Shown: positions 19,198 to 27,428 of the stretch, in pieces
How positions within the stretch are numbered: the stretch's first letter is position 1
Layout of the letters: each line of letters starts with the position of its first letter
From: Streptomyces coacervatus
Lineage (GTDB): Bacteria; Actinomycetota; Actinomycetes; Streptomycetales; Streptomycetaceae
Length of the DNA stretch: 64,000 bases
NCBI RefSeq assembly: GCF_029223485.1
Contig: NZ_JARHTP010000001.1
Location: 62,001 to 126,000 of the forward strand
Direction: 5' to 3'
Translations under genes and position numbers: made by a program
Notes under the pieces: model-generated
Databases searched by the model: none
What the model saw: the letters and a program-made list of their open reading frames with translations, nothing else
Told to the model about the DNA's origin: nothing

Positions 19198-19570
19198 GCG
19201 GAACTCCTTTGCGGCGGCCGGGATTCCGGCCTGCTCGGTGCCACCCGGTCGGCTGGGATGCGCCTCGGGGCGGCAGTGGGCTGCGTGTATCGCTGGAGCG
19301 ATCGCTGAAGCGTGACAGATTTGTCGGGGGCATGCCATGGGATGGGTGAAGGGCACGCGCTTCCTGCTGTGCGGGCGGTTGCCGCGCCGAGGCCCTGTCC
19401 AGCAGGGATGCGCCGATCCAGGCCTTGCGCGGGTCGGGGTGGCGCCTCTATAACCTTCCTGCATGCTTCGGTGGGGATGGCCGGAAATGGCACTCCGCCA
19501 TCGGCCAGGGGGGTCCCCGACTCCGCCGGAATCGGCATCAACACGCCCAGACCGACGGAGATTTGAGGAC
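19198..19570. promoter_or_regulatory. Divergent regulatory region; plus-strand promoter near 19427-19454
   Basis: This 373-bp gap has no convincing gene. On the plus strand TTGCGC (19427-19432) and TATAAC (19449-19454), 16 bp apart, make a good housekeeping-type promoter for the glycine-rich protein operon, leaving a ~110-nt leader with GGAG 10 bp before ATG 19571. Dyads GCGATCGC and GACA-GATT-TGTC near 19297-19325 lie on the peptidase side and may be operator sites. An ATG at 19463 could extend the protein but gives non-conserved-looking sequence. Confidence 0.5.
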
Positions 19571-21103
19571 ATGACCGACCACGCCTTTCGCGATGCCATG
19601 ACCCGCCTTGCTGTCGACCCGGCATTCCGGGAGCAACTCGACGGCGACCCCGGCGAGGTGGCACGAAGACTTGGCCTGACGACCGGGCAGGTCGCCGAGC
19701 TCCGCGCGCTTCGGGTCGAATCCGGCACCGCGGACGGGCCGGCCGCACTCCACGCGAGGCTGTCCAAGTCGTCCCTCTTCTTCGGCGGCGCGGCCCACGC
19801 ACTGACGCACCACGACGTGTCGGTCGACCATGCGCCGGTCGAGCACGAGGTGTCCGTCGACCACGGGCCGGTCGAGCACGGGGCACCTGATGCCGAGGCG
19901 GGCGCGCTCGACCCGGGTGCGTCCGACAGCGTCAGCCTCATCGGCCGTCAGCTCGACAACGCGGCCCTGGGCGGCCCGGACAGCCCGGTGAGCGACCCGG
20001 GCGGTCCGGGCGGCTTCGGCGACTTCGGGTCGTTCGACGGCCCGGGCGCCTCCGTGGACGGCGTGGGGCATGACGGTGGCGGGTTCGGCCCGGCCGGGGC
20101 CGAGTTCGGGGAGTTCGGGAGCGAAGGCGGATCGGATGACTTCGGAGGCCTCGGCGGTGGAGGCGCGGAGGGGTTCGGCGGGAGTGCGGGCGGCTTCGGG
20201 GAGTTCGGGAGTTTCGGCGGCGGCTCTGACAGCGGCCTCGGCGGCTCAGGGGGCTTTGACGGCGGGGGCGGTGCGGAAGGGGACTTCGGCGGTTTCGGGA
20301 GCCACGGCGGGAGCGAGGGCGGCTTCGGCGGCGGTCACGGTGGCGGCGACGCCGGTGAGTTCGGTCATGGCGGCATCCACGACCGCGGTGAAGGCGGAGA
20401 CGGCGGGGGCGAAGGCGGCGGCGGTGAGGGCGGCGGTGGCGGTGAAGGCGGCAGCGGTGGCGGCGACCAGGAGAACACCGGCCGTCGGCCCGGCGGGGGC
20501 GAAGGCGGCGGTGGCGGTGAAGGTGGCGGCGGCGAAGGTGGTGGCGGAGGCGGCGGTGACGAGGGCTCCGGCCACGGACACGGCGGGTCATCCGGTGGTG
20601 GCGAGGGCGGTGGCCCCGGGGGTGGTGGCGACGGCGGTGGCGGCGAGGAGGGCTCCGGTCACGGACACGGCGGCGGCCCCTCCGGCGGCGGTGGCGGGGG
20701 CGAAGGCGGCGGCGGTGAAGGCGACGGTGGCGGCAGCCAGGAGAACACCGGTCGGCGCCCCGGTGGCGGTGGTGAGCCCGGAGGCGGCGGTGAAGGCGGT
20801 GGTGGCGGCAGTCAGGAGAACACCGGCCGCCGGCCCGGTGGCGGTGGTGAACCCGGCGGCGGTGGTGAAGGCGACGGCGGCGGCAGTCAGGAGAACACCG
20901 GTCGGCGCCCCGGTGGCGGTGGTGAGCCCGGAGGCGGTGAAGGCGGTGGTCGAGGAGGCATTCTCGGCGGATCCGAGAGCGTCCGCGGCGGTGTGACCGC
21001 CCCCGGCGCCGACGGCATCGGTACGCATCTGTCGCCCTCCGGTCCGGGCACCGCCGCGCCCGGCGGCGGTTTCTCGGGCTCCACGTTCACCAGCGGCTCC
21101 TGA
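19571..21103 (+). CDS. Glycine-rich repeat protein with leader-like N-terminus
   Basis: A 510-residue protein of unknown function. Residues 1-50 (FRDAMTRLAVDPAFREQLDG then DPGEVARRLGLTTGQVAELR) form a compact helical unit resembling leader regions of actinobacterial ribosomal peptide precursors (LigA/Franean1_4349-like). Residues ~75-105 carry two VDHxPVEH repeats. From ~125 the chain is mostly Gly with Phe, Glu and Ser, including four QENTGRRPGGG units at residues 300, 390, 415 and 440 and two EGSGHGHGG units. Between about 80 and 455 the only threonines are those in the QENTGRRP units. It has no signal peptide. It heads an operon with a protease, a kinase and a pseudokinase and is their likely substrate (inference). 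Confidence 0.85.
   Translation: MTDHAFRDAMTRLAVDPAFREQLDGDPGEVARRLGLTTGQVAELRALRVESGTADGPAALHARLSKSSLFFGGAAHALTHHDVSVDHAPVEHEVSVDHGPVEHGAPDAEAGALDPGASDSVSLIGRQLDNAALGGPDSPVSDPGGPGGFGDFGSFDGPGASVDGVGHDGGGFGPAGAEFGEFGSEGGSDDFGGLGGGGAEGFGGSAGGFGEFGSFGGGSDSGLGGSGGFDGGGGAEGDFGGFGSHGGSEGGFGGGHGGGDAGEFGHGGIHDRGEGGDGGGEGGGGEGGGGGEGGSGGGDQENTGRRPGGGEGGGGGEGGGGEGGGGGGGDEGSGHGHGGSSGGGEGGGPGGGGDGGGGEEGSGHGHGGGPSGGGGGGEGGGGEGDGGGSQENTGRRPGGGGEPGGGGEGGGGGSQENTGRRPGGGGEPGGGGEGDGGGSQENTGRRPGGGGEPGGGEGGGRGGILGGSESVRGGVTAPGADGIGTHLSPSGPGTAAPGGGFSGSTFTSGS
20468..20962 (+). repeat. In-frame tandem repeats in the glycine-rich gene
   Basis: CAGGAGAACACCGG starts at 20468, 20738, 20813 and 20888. The last three copies are exactly 75 bp apart (25 residues), and each is followed by a GGCGGTGGT-type glycine tract. 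These are coding repeats and should vary in number between strains through slippage or recombination. Confidence 0.9.
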
Positions 21104-21117
21104 GCGGGCCGACTCTG

Positions 21118-22866
21118 ATGCTGTGCCATGTGTGTCGCGTTCACGTACGGCGCGACTTCCCGTACTGCCTGCACTGCGGCACGCTCCGCCGCGGTGCGGC
21201 GCCGACGTCGTTCGCCGCGCCCCAATTGCGCGGCATCGACGACCCCGCGCTGCTCGTACCGCTGACCGGCCCGGTGACGACGCTGGGCCGCGGCTCGGAC
21301 AACGACGTCGTCCTGTCCGACGACAGCGTGTCACGCCGACATGCCCGAATCGTTCGGACCGGGGCGGGCTTCCGGATCGAGGACCTGGACTCGTTCAACG
21401 GCACGGCGGTCGGCGGAGTGGACCTGCACGGAGGCGCGGCGCACCTCGCCGACGGCACCGAGCTGTCCATCGGTGACGTCCGCCTGGTGTTCGAGCAGCC
21501 CCGTGACGCCCGGGTCGGCTCACGCACCATGGTCGTCGGCACTCAGCTGACTCAACTGCCCACCACCGCCGACGAGGAGGTGCCGGAGGCGACCGGCCCC
21601 CTCACCGCGCGACCCCGCCGCCGCTCCGGGTGGGCGCTCAAGCAGGTGCCCACGGACCGCGGGGAACCCGGTTGGGTGCTGAGCAACACGCGTACCGGTG
21701 TGTATCTGCGGCTGGACGAGCGCGAGGTGTTCCTCTGGAACGCCGTCGACGGCGAGAACACCGTACGGGACCTGCTCTTCGCGTACGCGGACCGCTTCGG
21801 CGAGCTGGCGCTGCCGCGGATCGAGGCCGCGCTGGCGGCGTTCGCGGACGCGGGACTGCTGCGCGGCCTGCCCGGCCGCCCCGAGCAGGAGCAGACCGGG
21901 GGCTGGCGGCGGGCCGGGCGGGCGCTGTACCGGGCCCTGCTGAAACTGGAGATCTCCGTACCGGGCCTCGACGGCGCCGTGACCCGCCTGTACGGCGCGT
22001 TCGGCTGGCGGTTGTTCACCAGAACCGGGGTGACGCTCGGCTGGCTGTCGGTCGTCGGGGGTCTCGTCGCGTTCTTCAGGGCACAGCGACGGCAGCACCT
22101 GCTGGACTTCGGCGGCGCCGGCGTCTGGGGCCCGGTCGCGCTGGCAGCGGGGTACGTCTCGGCCCTGGTGATCCACGAGCTGACGCACGCCCTGGCCGTG
22201 AAGTCGTACGGCCGCAAGGTCCGGCGCGGCGGGTTCCTGCTCATGATGGGGATGCCGTTCGCCTTCGTGGACACCAGCGACATGTGGTTCGGCTCCCGCT
22301 GGTCACGGGTCGTGGTGGCACTGTCGGGGCCCCTCTCCACGGCTGCGCTGGCCGGCTGGTGCGCGGTGGGTGCCGCCTGCCTCCCGGCCGGTCCGGTCTC
22401 GGCCGTACTGTTCCAGCTGGCCTTCGGGCTGTACCTGAACACCCTCTACAACTTCAACCCCCTGATGCCGCTGGACGGTTACCAGGCGCTGACCGACGCG
22501 CTGCGCGTGCCACGGCTGCGCGAGGAGGCGAGCGCCTACTTCCGCAAGGGGCTCTGGCAGGACCTGCGGGCGGGCCGCCGCCCCGGACCGCGCCAGACGG
22601 GAATGGCCGCCTACGGCCTCGCGGTCGTCGTCGGGACGTACGGCTTCCTGGTCCTGGCCCTGCTGGCCTGGCGTTCCCGGCTCGGGGATCTGCTGCAGGG
22701 GCGGGTGCCCCCGCCGTGGGACACGGTGATCGTGGGGGTCGTGGTGGGTCTGGTGGCATCCCCGGTGTGGGCTGCGCCGATGCGCCGGCTGATACGCCGG
22801 CTGAGGCGGCGGCACCGGACCGGTGGCGGTCCCGTGTCCGCCGTTGCCGTGGAGGGTGCGGCATGA
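21118..22866 (+). CDS. Zinc-ribbon / FHA / PqqD-like / M50 membrane metalloprotease fusion
   Basis: A 582-residue multidomain protein. In order: a zinc ribbon with C3xxC6 and C17xxC20; an FHA domain at ~45-125 (TLGRGSDNDVVLSDDSVSRR, HARIV, DLDSFNGTAVGG) that should bind phosphothreonine peptides; a PqqD-like winged domain at ~165-255 (TGVYLRLDEREVFLWNAVDG); and an integral M50-type domain with HELTHALAV at ~353 and the second metal site NPLMPLDGYQ, amid five or six membrane spans. PqqD-like plus M50 is the layout of peptide zinc metalloproteases linked to ribosomal peptide maturation or export. It lies 14 bp after the glycine-rich gene and overlaps the kinase start by 4 bp. Confidence 0.88.
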   Translation: MLCHVCRVHVRRDFPYCLHCGTLRRGAAPTSFAAPQLRGIDDPALLVPLTGPVTTLGRGSDNDVVLSDDSVSRRHARIVRTGAGFRIEDLDSFNGTAVGGVDLHGGAAHLADGTELSIGDVRLVFEQPRDARVGSRTMVVGTQLTQLPTTADEEVPEATGPLTARPRRRSGWALKQVPTDRGEPGWVLSNTRTGVYLRLDEREVFLWNAVDGENTVRDLLFAYADRFGELALPRIEAALAAFADAGLLRGLPGRPEQEQTGGWRRAGRALYRALLKLEISVPGLDGAVTRLYGAFGWRLFTRTGVTLGWLSVVGGLVAFFRAQRRQHLLDFGGAGVWGPVALAAGYVSALVIHELTHALAVKSYGRKVRRGGFLLMMGMPFAFVDTSDMWFGSRWSRVVVALSGPLSTAALAGWCAVGAACLPAGPVSAVLFQLAFGLYLNTLYNFNPLMPLDGYQALTDALRVPRLREEASAYFRKGLWQDLRAGRRPGPRQTGMAAYGLAVVVGTYGFLVLALLAWRSRLGDLLQGRVPPPWDTVIVGVVVGLVASPVWAAPMRRLIRRLRRRHRTGGGPVSAVAVEGAA

Positions 22867-24458
22867 CGGGCATCGCGGACGGCGCCGGGGCAACGGGCGA
22901 CGACGACTGGGCCGTGCCCGGCTACCCGGCCGTGCGGACGGTCGGCGAGGGCGCCGGCGGACGCGTCGTACTGGCCCGGCACGCGGCGACGGGCGTACCC
23001 GTGGCGATCAAGTACCTGAGCGACCGGCTCCGCGCCGACCAGGAGTTCCTGGCCCGCTTCCGGGCCGAGGCACGGCTGCTGGGCGACCTCCGGCACCCGT
23101 GTGTCGTAAGCCTGTACGAGTACGTCGAGGCGCGCCGGGGTGCCGCGATCGTCATGGAGGCGGTGGACGGAGTCAGTCTCCGTGAGCTGCTGCGCGCGCA
23201 CGGGGCGACCGGCCCGGAGGCCGCCCTGGTCCTGCTGAAGGGGGCGCTGCTGGGGCTGGGCGCGGCCCATGCGGCCGGAGTGGTCCACCGCGACTACAAG
23301 CCGGAGAACGTGCTGGTCCGTGCCGACGGGTCGAGCGCCCTCGCCGACTTCGGCATCGCCGTACGCGTCGGCCGGGTGACGGAAGCCGCCGGCACGCCCG
23401 CCTACATGGCGCCCGAGCAGTGGCGCGGTGAGCCCGCGGGACCGGCGGGCGACGTGTACGCGGCGGCGGTGGTGCTCTTCGAATCCCTCACCGGCCGACG
23501 GCCGTTCACCGGTGACGACGTGACGGCACTGCGCCTGCAGCACCTGCGGGCACCCGTCGCACTGGGCGAAGTACCCGGCCCGCTGCGCGGCCTGCTGCGC
23601 CAGGGCATGGCCAAGGACCCGGCGGACCGCCCCGGCATCGAGGCGTTCCTCACCGAGCTGGAGCGGGCCGCCACCGAGGGGTACGGCCCCGGCTGGGAGG
23701 AGCGCGGCCGCCGAAGGCTCGCCGAACTCGCCGCCCTGGCAGCCCTGTTGTTCCCCTTCGCCACGGCACCGGCCGTCTACGAGGCCACGAGTGCCCTGAC
23801 CGTACTGGGCCGGCTCAAGCGCGGTGGCTGGCAGGCGGCCGCCGGGGCGGCGGCGCTGGCGCTGGTCGTCGGCGGGGTGACCGCCGCGACCGCCGGTACG
23901 CACGACACGACCACGACAGCGGCCAGTTCCACGCCGACGGGTTCCGGTGGCACCGGCTCGCCCGCCACCTCGTCCCCTTCGGCGTCCGCCTCGCCGGACC
24001 CGACCACGCCGACGGCCGGCGGATCACCCTCCGTCATCCCCTCGGCGGACCCGTCGCCGGGCGACCCGTCGGACGTCCCGACCCCGCCCACCACACCGCC
24101 GACGACCTCCTCGCCTCCGACCACCGCGGCTCCGGATCCGTCGACGCCGGGCACGGTCACGATCGTCATCGGTTCCTGGCACCGCGGGCAGAACCCCAGC
24201 ACGATGACCGCCGACGTCACCGTCACGACTAGCGGCGCCGGACCCCTGACACTGACGGCGGACTTCTACGCCGGCACACCCGACGAGCCCTACGGTTCCC
24301 AGTCGCGAACGTTGTCGGGCAGCACGCAGTACACGGTGACCTTCACGGCGGACTTCTCGAACCACCCGTGCCGTGGCACCTGGAACGTCGCCCTCACGAG
24401 CAGCCCGGAGTCCGCGAACGGGACGCAGACGGCCGCCATGGACGCGCCACCGTGCTGA
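22863..24458 (+). CDS. Receptor-type serine/threonine protein kinase
   Basis: A 531-residue PknB-like kinase with all key residues: glycine loop GEGAGGRVVLA, Lys50 in VAIKYL, HRDYKPEN with Asp144, DFG at 162-164 and MAPEQW. The kinase domain ends near 270. A hydrophobic segment near 331-351 is followed by a Ser/Thr/Pro linker and a C-terminal, probably extracytoplasmic, beta-sandwich of ~100 residues with two cysteines (NHPCRGTW and the terminal Cys). PASTA repeats are absent. Its position behind an FHA-containing protease suggests it creates the phosphothreonines that FHA binds. Start ATG overlaps the preceding stop. Confidence 0.93.
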   Translation: MTGIADGAGATGDDDWAVPGYPAVRTVGEGAGGRVVLARHAATGVPVAIKYLSDRLRADQEFLARFRAEARLLGDLRHPCVVSLYEYVEARRGAAIVMEAVDGVSLRELLRAHGATGPEAALVLLKGALLGLGAAHAAGVVHRDYKPENVLVRADGSSALADFGIAVRVGRVTEAAGTPAYMAPEQWRGEPAGPAGDVYAAAVVLFESLTGRRPFTGDDVTALRLQHLRAPVALGEVPGPLRGLLRQGMAKDPADRPGIEAFLTELERAATEGYGPGWEERGRRRLAELAALAALLFPFATAPAVYEATSALTVLGRLKRGGWQAAAGAAALALVVGGVTAATAGTHDTTTTAASSTPTGSGGTGSPATSSPSASASPDPTTPTAGGSPSVIPSADPSPGDPSDVPTPPTTPPTTSSPPTTAAPDPSTPGTVTIVIGSWHRGQNPSTMTADVTVTTSGAGPLTLTADFYAGTPDEPYGSQSRTLSGSTQYTVTFTADFSNHPCRGTWNVALTSSPESANGTQTAAMDAPPC

Positions 24459-24510
24459 GCATCCACGACAACCGCCGGCCCCTGCCGTGCACCCAGGAGA
24501 GCAGACCGAC

Positions 24511-26124
24511 ATGACGACAGCCGCCGGGGTTGCCGGGCGCCCGTTCTCGGGCTGGTCCCGTGACGCCCGCTGGGGCACCTGGTACGCCCTGTGTCCGGAG
24601 CACGGCGACGCGCCGTCGCCGGGGGCGCTGCGGATCGACCGTGCCCTGCTGGCACCTCAGGGCGCGCGTGAGCGGCTGGCGACCGCGGTGCTCGCCGTGG
24701 CCAGGCTCCGGCTGCCCGGTGTACCGGCCACGGTCGACCTGGTGGCGGAGGCCGGTGACGTGTGGCTGATCACCGCCCGCCCGCCCTTGCCCACGCTTGA
24801 GGACGTCGCGGCCAGCGACGGTCCCCGGCCGGACGCGGGCAGCGTGGCGAGCGTCCTCAACGAGACCGCGCAGACGCTCCTCGCCCTGCACGCGGCCGGG
24901 CTGGCCCACGGATCGCTCACAGCCAGCAGCGTCGTCCTCGCCCCGGACGGCACCGCCCTGCTCGCCGAGTCGGCGCTGGGCACCGCGCTGGGCGACCACA
25001 CGCCCGCGGCATCCGCCCGGCGTGCCGACATCACGGCGTGGGCCGCCCTCGCCCGGACACTCGCCACCACCTGGGCGGCATCCGGCACACCGGCGGCGGA
25101 CCTGTTCGCCCGGTGCGCCGCCACCGCCGAGTCCGAAGGCCTCGCCGCCGCCCGTGCCGTGCTCGTCGCCGGGCGTACGGTGCTCCCCGCCGACTTCCTG
25201 CAACGGACCGCCCTCCGCGCCGCCACGGCTGCGGCGATTGCGGACTTCACCCTGGCGGCGACGGAGGACGGGCCGGCCGCGGCAAGGGAGGCGACCGTCG
25301 CACGGAAGCCCGCGACACCGGGCGCCGGGACGGAGGTACGGGTCGTCGCACGCGAGTCGGACGTCGTACGGGCCGCTGTACGCGAGAGGGACGCGCAGGC
25401 CGCAGCAGGCGAGAGGGACGTACAGGCTGCCGTACAGGGCGAGGTATCGGCCGACCCCCGGATCGACGCGACGGCCATGCCCCCCGGCCGCCTCGACCAC
25501 GTCTCGCGCCCCGCTGCCCCGGACGACCAGGCCACGGTCCTGGGCAGGCGGAACCGCATCCCCGGCCCAGGGCCCGAGTCGGCCCCGCTGACGGACTCCG
25601 TGGCAGCCGGGGACGGTGACATCCTGCTGCGCTTCGGCCCCGGCATCCCCGTCGCCGAGCAGGAGTCCCTGCGTGCGCTCTGGGAGCGGACTGCCGCCGC
25701 GGCGCCGACCCGCCGTCGCCGGTCACGGGCCTGGATGGGGGCGACCGTGGTCCTGACAGCCCTGGCCGTCGTGGTCTGGCTGCTGCTCCTGCGCCCGTCC
25801 GCCGGACCGACCGTCACGGCCGCCGAGGTCCGGGCGCCCGCCGGGCAGTTGCACTGCGGCCAGACCGCCGACGTCATCGGGGTCCTGACCACCGACGGCC
25901 ACGGCGGTCCGGTGACATACCGCTGGCTGCGCAGCGACGGACACGACTCCGGTGAACTGGTCCACGAGGCCGGCCGTGGCGACTCCAGGATCACCGTCCA
26001 CCTCCAGTGGACGGTCCGCGGCCCCGGCCGCTTCCGGGGCACCGCCCGCCTCCAGGTCCTGCACCAGGACAGGACAAGCGCCCCGATCGAGGCGGAGGGC
26101 ACCGTCAGCTACTCCTGCCCCTGA
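24511..26124 (+). CDS. Membrane-anchored pseudokinase-like protein
   Basis: A 537-residue protein. The N-terminal ~260 residues follow a degenerate kinase fold: LLALHAAGLAHGSLTASSVV sits where LHxxGIVHRDLKPxNIL is expected, and LLAESALG sits where the DFG loop should be. The catalytic Asp and metal-binding Asp are therefore missing. Then come RERDxQAA-type charged repeats (~275-310), a disordered linker, a single transmembrane segment at ~412-432 (MGATVVLTALAVVVWLLLL) and an Ig-like C-terminal domain (GQTADVIGVLTTDG...VSYSC) outside the membrane. AGGAGA ribosome site before ATG 24511. It lies 52 bp after the active kinase and probably works with it as a scaffold or regulator. Confidence 0.75.
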   Translation: MTTAAGVAGRPFSGWSRDARWGTWYALCPEHGDAPSPGALRIDRALLAPQGARERLATAVLAVARLRLPGVPATVDLVAEAGDVWLITARPPLPTLEDVAASDGPRPDAGSVASVLNETAQTLLALHAAGLAHGSLTASSVVLAPDGTALLAESALGTALGDHTPAASARRADITAWAALARTLATTWAASGTPAADLFARCAATAESEGLAAARAVLVAGRTVLPADFLQRTALRAATAAAIADFTLAATEDGPAAAREATVARKPATPGAGTEVRVVARESDVVRAAVRERDAQAAAGERDVQAAVQGEVSADPRIDATAMPPGRLDHVSRPAAPDDQATVLGRRNRIPGPGPESAPLTDSVAAGDGDILLRFGPGIPVAEQESLRALWERTAAAAPTRRRRSRAWMGATVVLTALAVVVWLLLLRPSAGPTVTAAEVRAPAGQLHCGQTADVIGVLTTDGHGGPVTYRWLRSDGHDSGELVHEAGRGDSRITVHLQWTVRGPGRFRGTARLQVLHQDRTSAPIEAEGTVSYSCP

Positions 26125-26370
26125 GGTCGTCGGGAAATCGCCGCCAACTCCTTCGTAGCCCCGACCGCACTCGGGCTGGCCGCCACACGTCCCGAGCTGC
26201 GGCCGCTGATGACGGCCACCAGGAAGAAGATCTCGACCTTCGATCCCCTCTCCGGCTGCACCGGGCCCGCCCTGCTGTCGAAGGGCACGGAAAGCCCCCC
26301 CGTGGTTCGCCAGGACGATTACGTCGACCTCGTGACGCGTTTCGTCGAACGGGTCCGTCGGTCGTCATGA
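26125..26370 (+). pseudogene. Orphan coding remnant, C-terminal fragment of unknown protein
   Basis: After the pseudokinase stop the same frame stays open for 81 codons to a TGA at 26368-26370. It reads protein-like text (NSFVAPTALGLAATRPELRP, SGCTGPALLSKGTE, DDYVDLVTRFVERVRRSS). No good start or ribosome site is seen, so it looks like the tail of a truncated gene. The N-(F/I)-x-A...TGPxLL pattern faintly recalls sugar-transferase DXD families, but this is weak. The base composition is slightly less GC-rich than that of its neighbours. Confidence 0.35.
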
Positions 26371-26392
26371 CCACTGGACCATCGAAGTTCAG

Positions 26393-27343
26393 TCACCGCC
26401 CGCCGGCGGCGGGCCCCTGCTCCCCCTGGGCGATCTCGATGCCGGCGTGCAGATCGGTGGCCGCGTCCAGCACCGCCGTCGCCGATACGGCCACGCAGGC
26501 CAGGAGCAGACAGGCCAGGGCGCGGGGGAGCCGGCGGGCAGCGGGCACGGGTGTGGTCAGGAGGGCGGTGACACGGCGGGGGACCGGGCCCGCCGTCGCC
26601 GTCAGGGACAGTCGGGGGCGTGCCGAAGGGCCTGTCGCGCGGGCCGCGAGGGCGGCGCGGCCGACGGCGCGGGCGGTGAGCGCGCGGTCGCCCGTCGCCT
26701 GCGCCGCGGACTCGTCGGCCCAGCGCTCCAGCGCGTACGAGAGCGGCGCGCGCAGGCCGCGCAGGGCGGGGTGCAGCGCGACGGCGAGCTCGGCGGCCGC
26801 GAGGAAGACGTGGTGGCGGCTGGCGAGGTGGGCGCGCTCGTGGGCGAACAGCACCTCGCGCTCCCCGGCGCTGAGGGCGCGCAGCATTCCGGTCGTCACC
26901 ACGATGCGGCCCGGCCGCCCGGGCAGGGCGTAGGCATCGGGCCGGTCGTCGTGCCGCACACAGAGATCGCCGGCGCTCGCCCCGCTGCCGGACTGCCGGT
27001 GCGCGGCACGCAGTTCACGCAGGTGGCGGCAGGTCCGGTCGAGCACCAGGACACCGAGAACCGTCAGCGCGAGGGCGGCCAGGAGCGCGGCGGGCACGGT
27101 GGCGGGCGAGCCGTCGCCCAGGAGATGCGGGGACAGGTGGGCGGCCTCGGCCACGACGGACATACGCAGGGCGCCGGCGAGCGCGAGCATGCCCAGCGCG
27201 GCCGTACTGGACAGGGCGAGAACCAGTGAGAGAGCCGTCAGCACCCGGGCGGCCGTCCGCGGCGGCAAGTGCTCGGCACCACGCCGGGCCACGGGCACGG
27301 CGAGGAACGGCACGAGCAGCGGGAGCCACACGGCGTAGATCAC
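26393..27343 (-). CDS. M56-family (BlaR1-like) membrane metallopeptidase
   Basis: A 316-residue integral membrane protein with about four hydrophobic segments. Zinc motif FAHERAHLASRHH (HExxH variant) is followed by the downstream glutamate in YALERWADESAA. M56 proteins such as BlaR1 cleave a BlaI-type repressor on signal, but no penicillin-binding sensor domain is present here. It lies 85 bp downstream of its BlaI-family partner on the same strand. A paralogue with the same partner arrangement sits at 37427-38314 on the other strand. Confidence 0.9.
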   Translation of the reverse strand: MIYAVWLPLLVPFLAVPVARRGAEHLPPRTAARVLTALSLVLALSSTAALGMLALAGALRMSVVAEAAHLSPHLLGDGSPATVPAALLAALALTVLGVLVLDRTCRHLRELRAAHRQSGSGASAGDLCVRHDDRPDAYALPGRPGRIVVTTGMLRALSAGEREVLFAHERAHLASRHHVFLAAAELAVALHPALRGLRAPLSYALERWADESAAQATGDRALTARAVGRAALAARATGPSARPRLSLTATAGPVPRRVTALLTTPVPAARRLPRALACLLLACVAVSATAVLDAATDLHAGIEIAQGEQGPAAGGR

Positions 27344-27428
27344 GGGATTCCTCCAGGGGGCCGCCGGTCCGGTCCGTAGTCGACCAGCCTACGCGGTGCA
27401 GCCGTCAGCAAGATCGTTACGGCGACGT

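Noticed and set aside
20468..20962. Regularly spaced repeats that could suggest a CRISPR array
   Set aside because: The 75-bp units keep frame, encode Gly-rich protein and lack unique spacers.
20070..20996. Ala/Val-rich plus-strand frame inside the glycine-rich gene
   Set aside because: It is a +1 reading of GGC/GGT repeats and has no independent start signal; the Gly-rich frame fits the operon.
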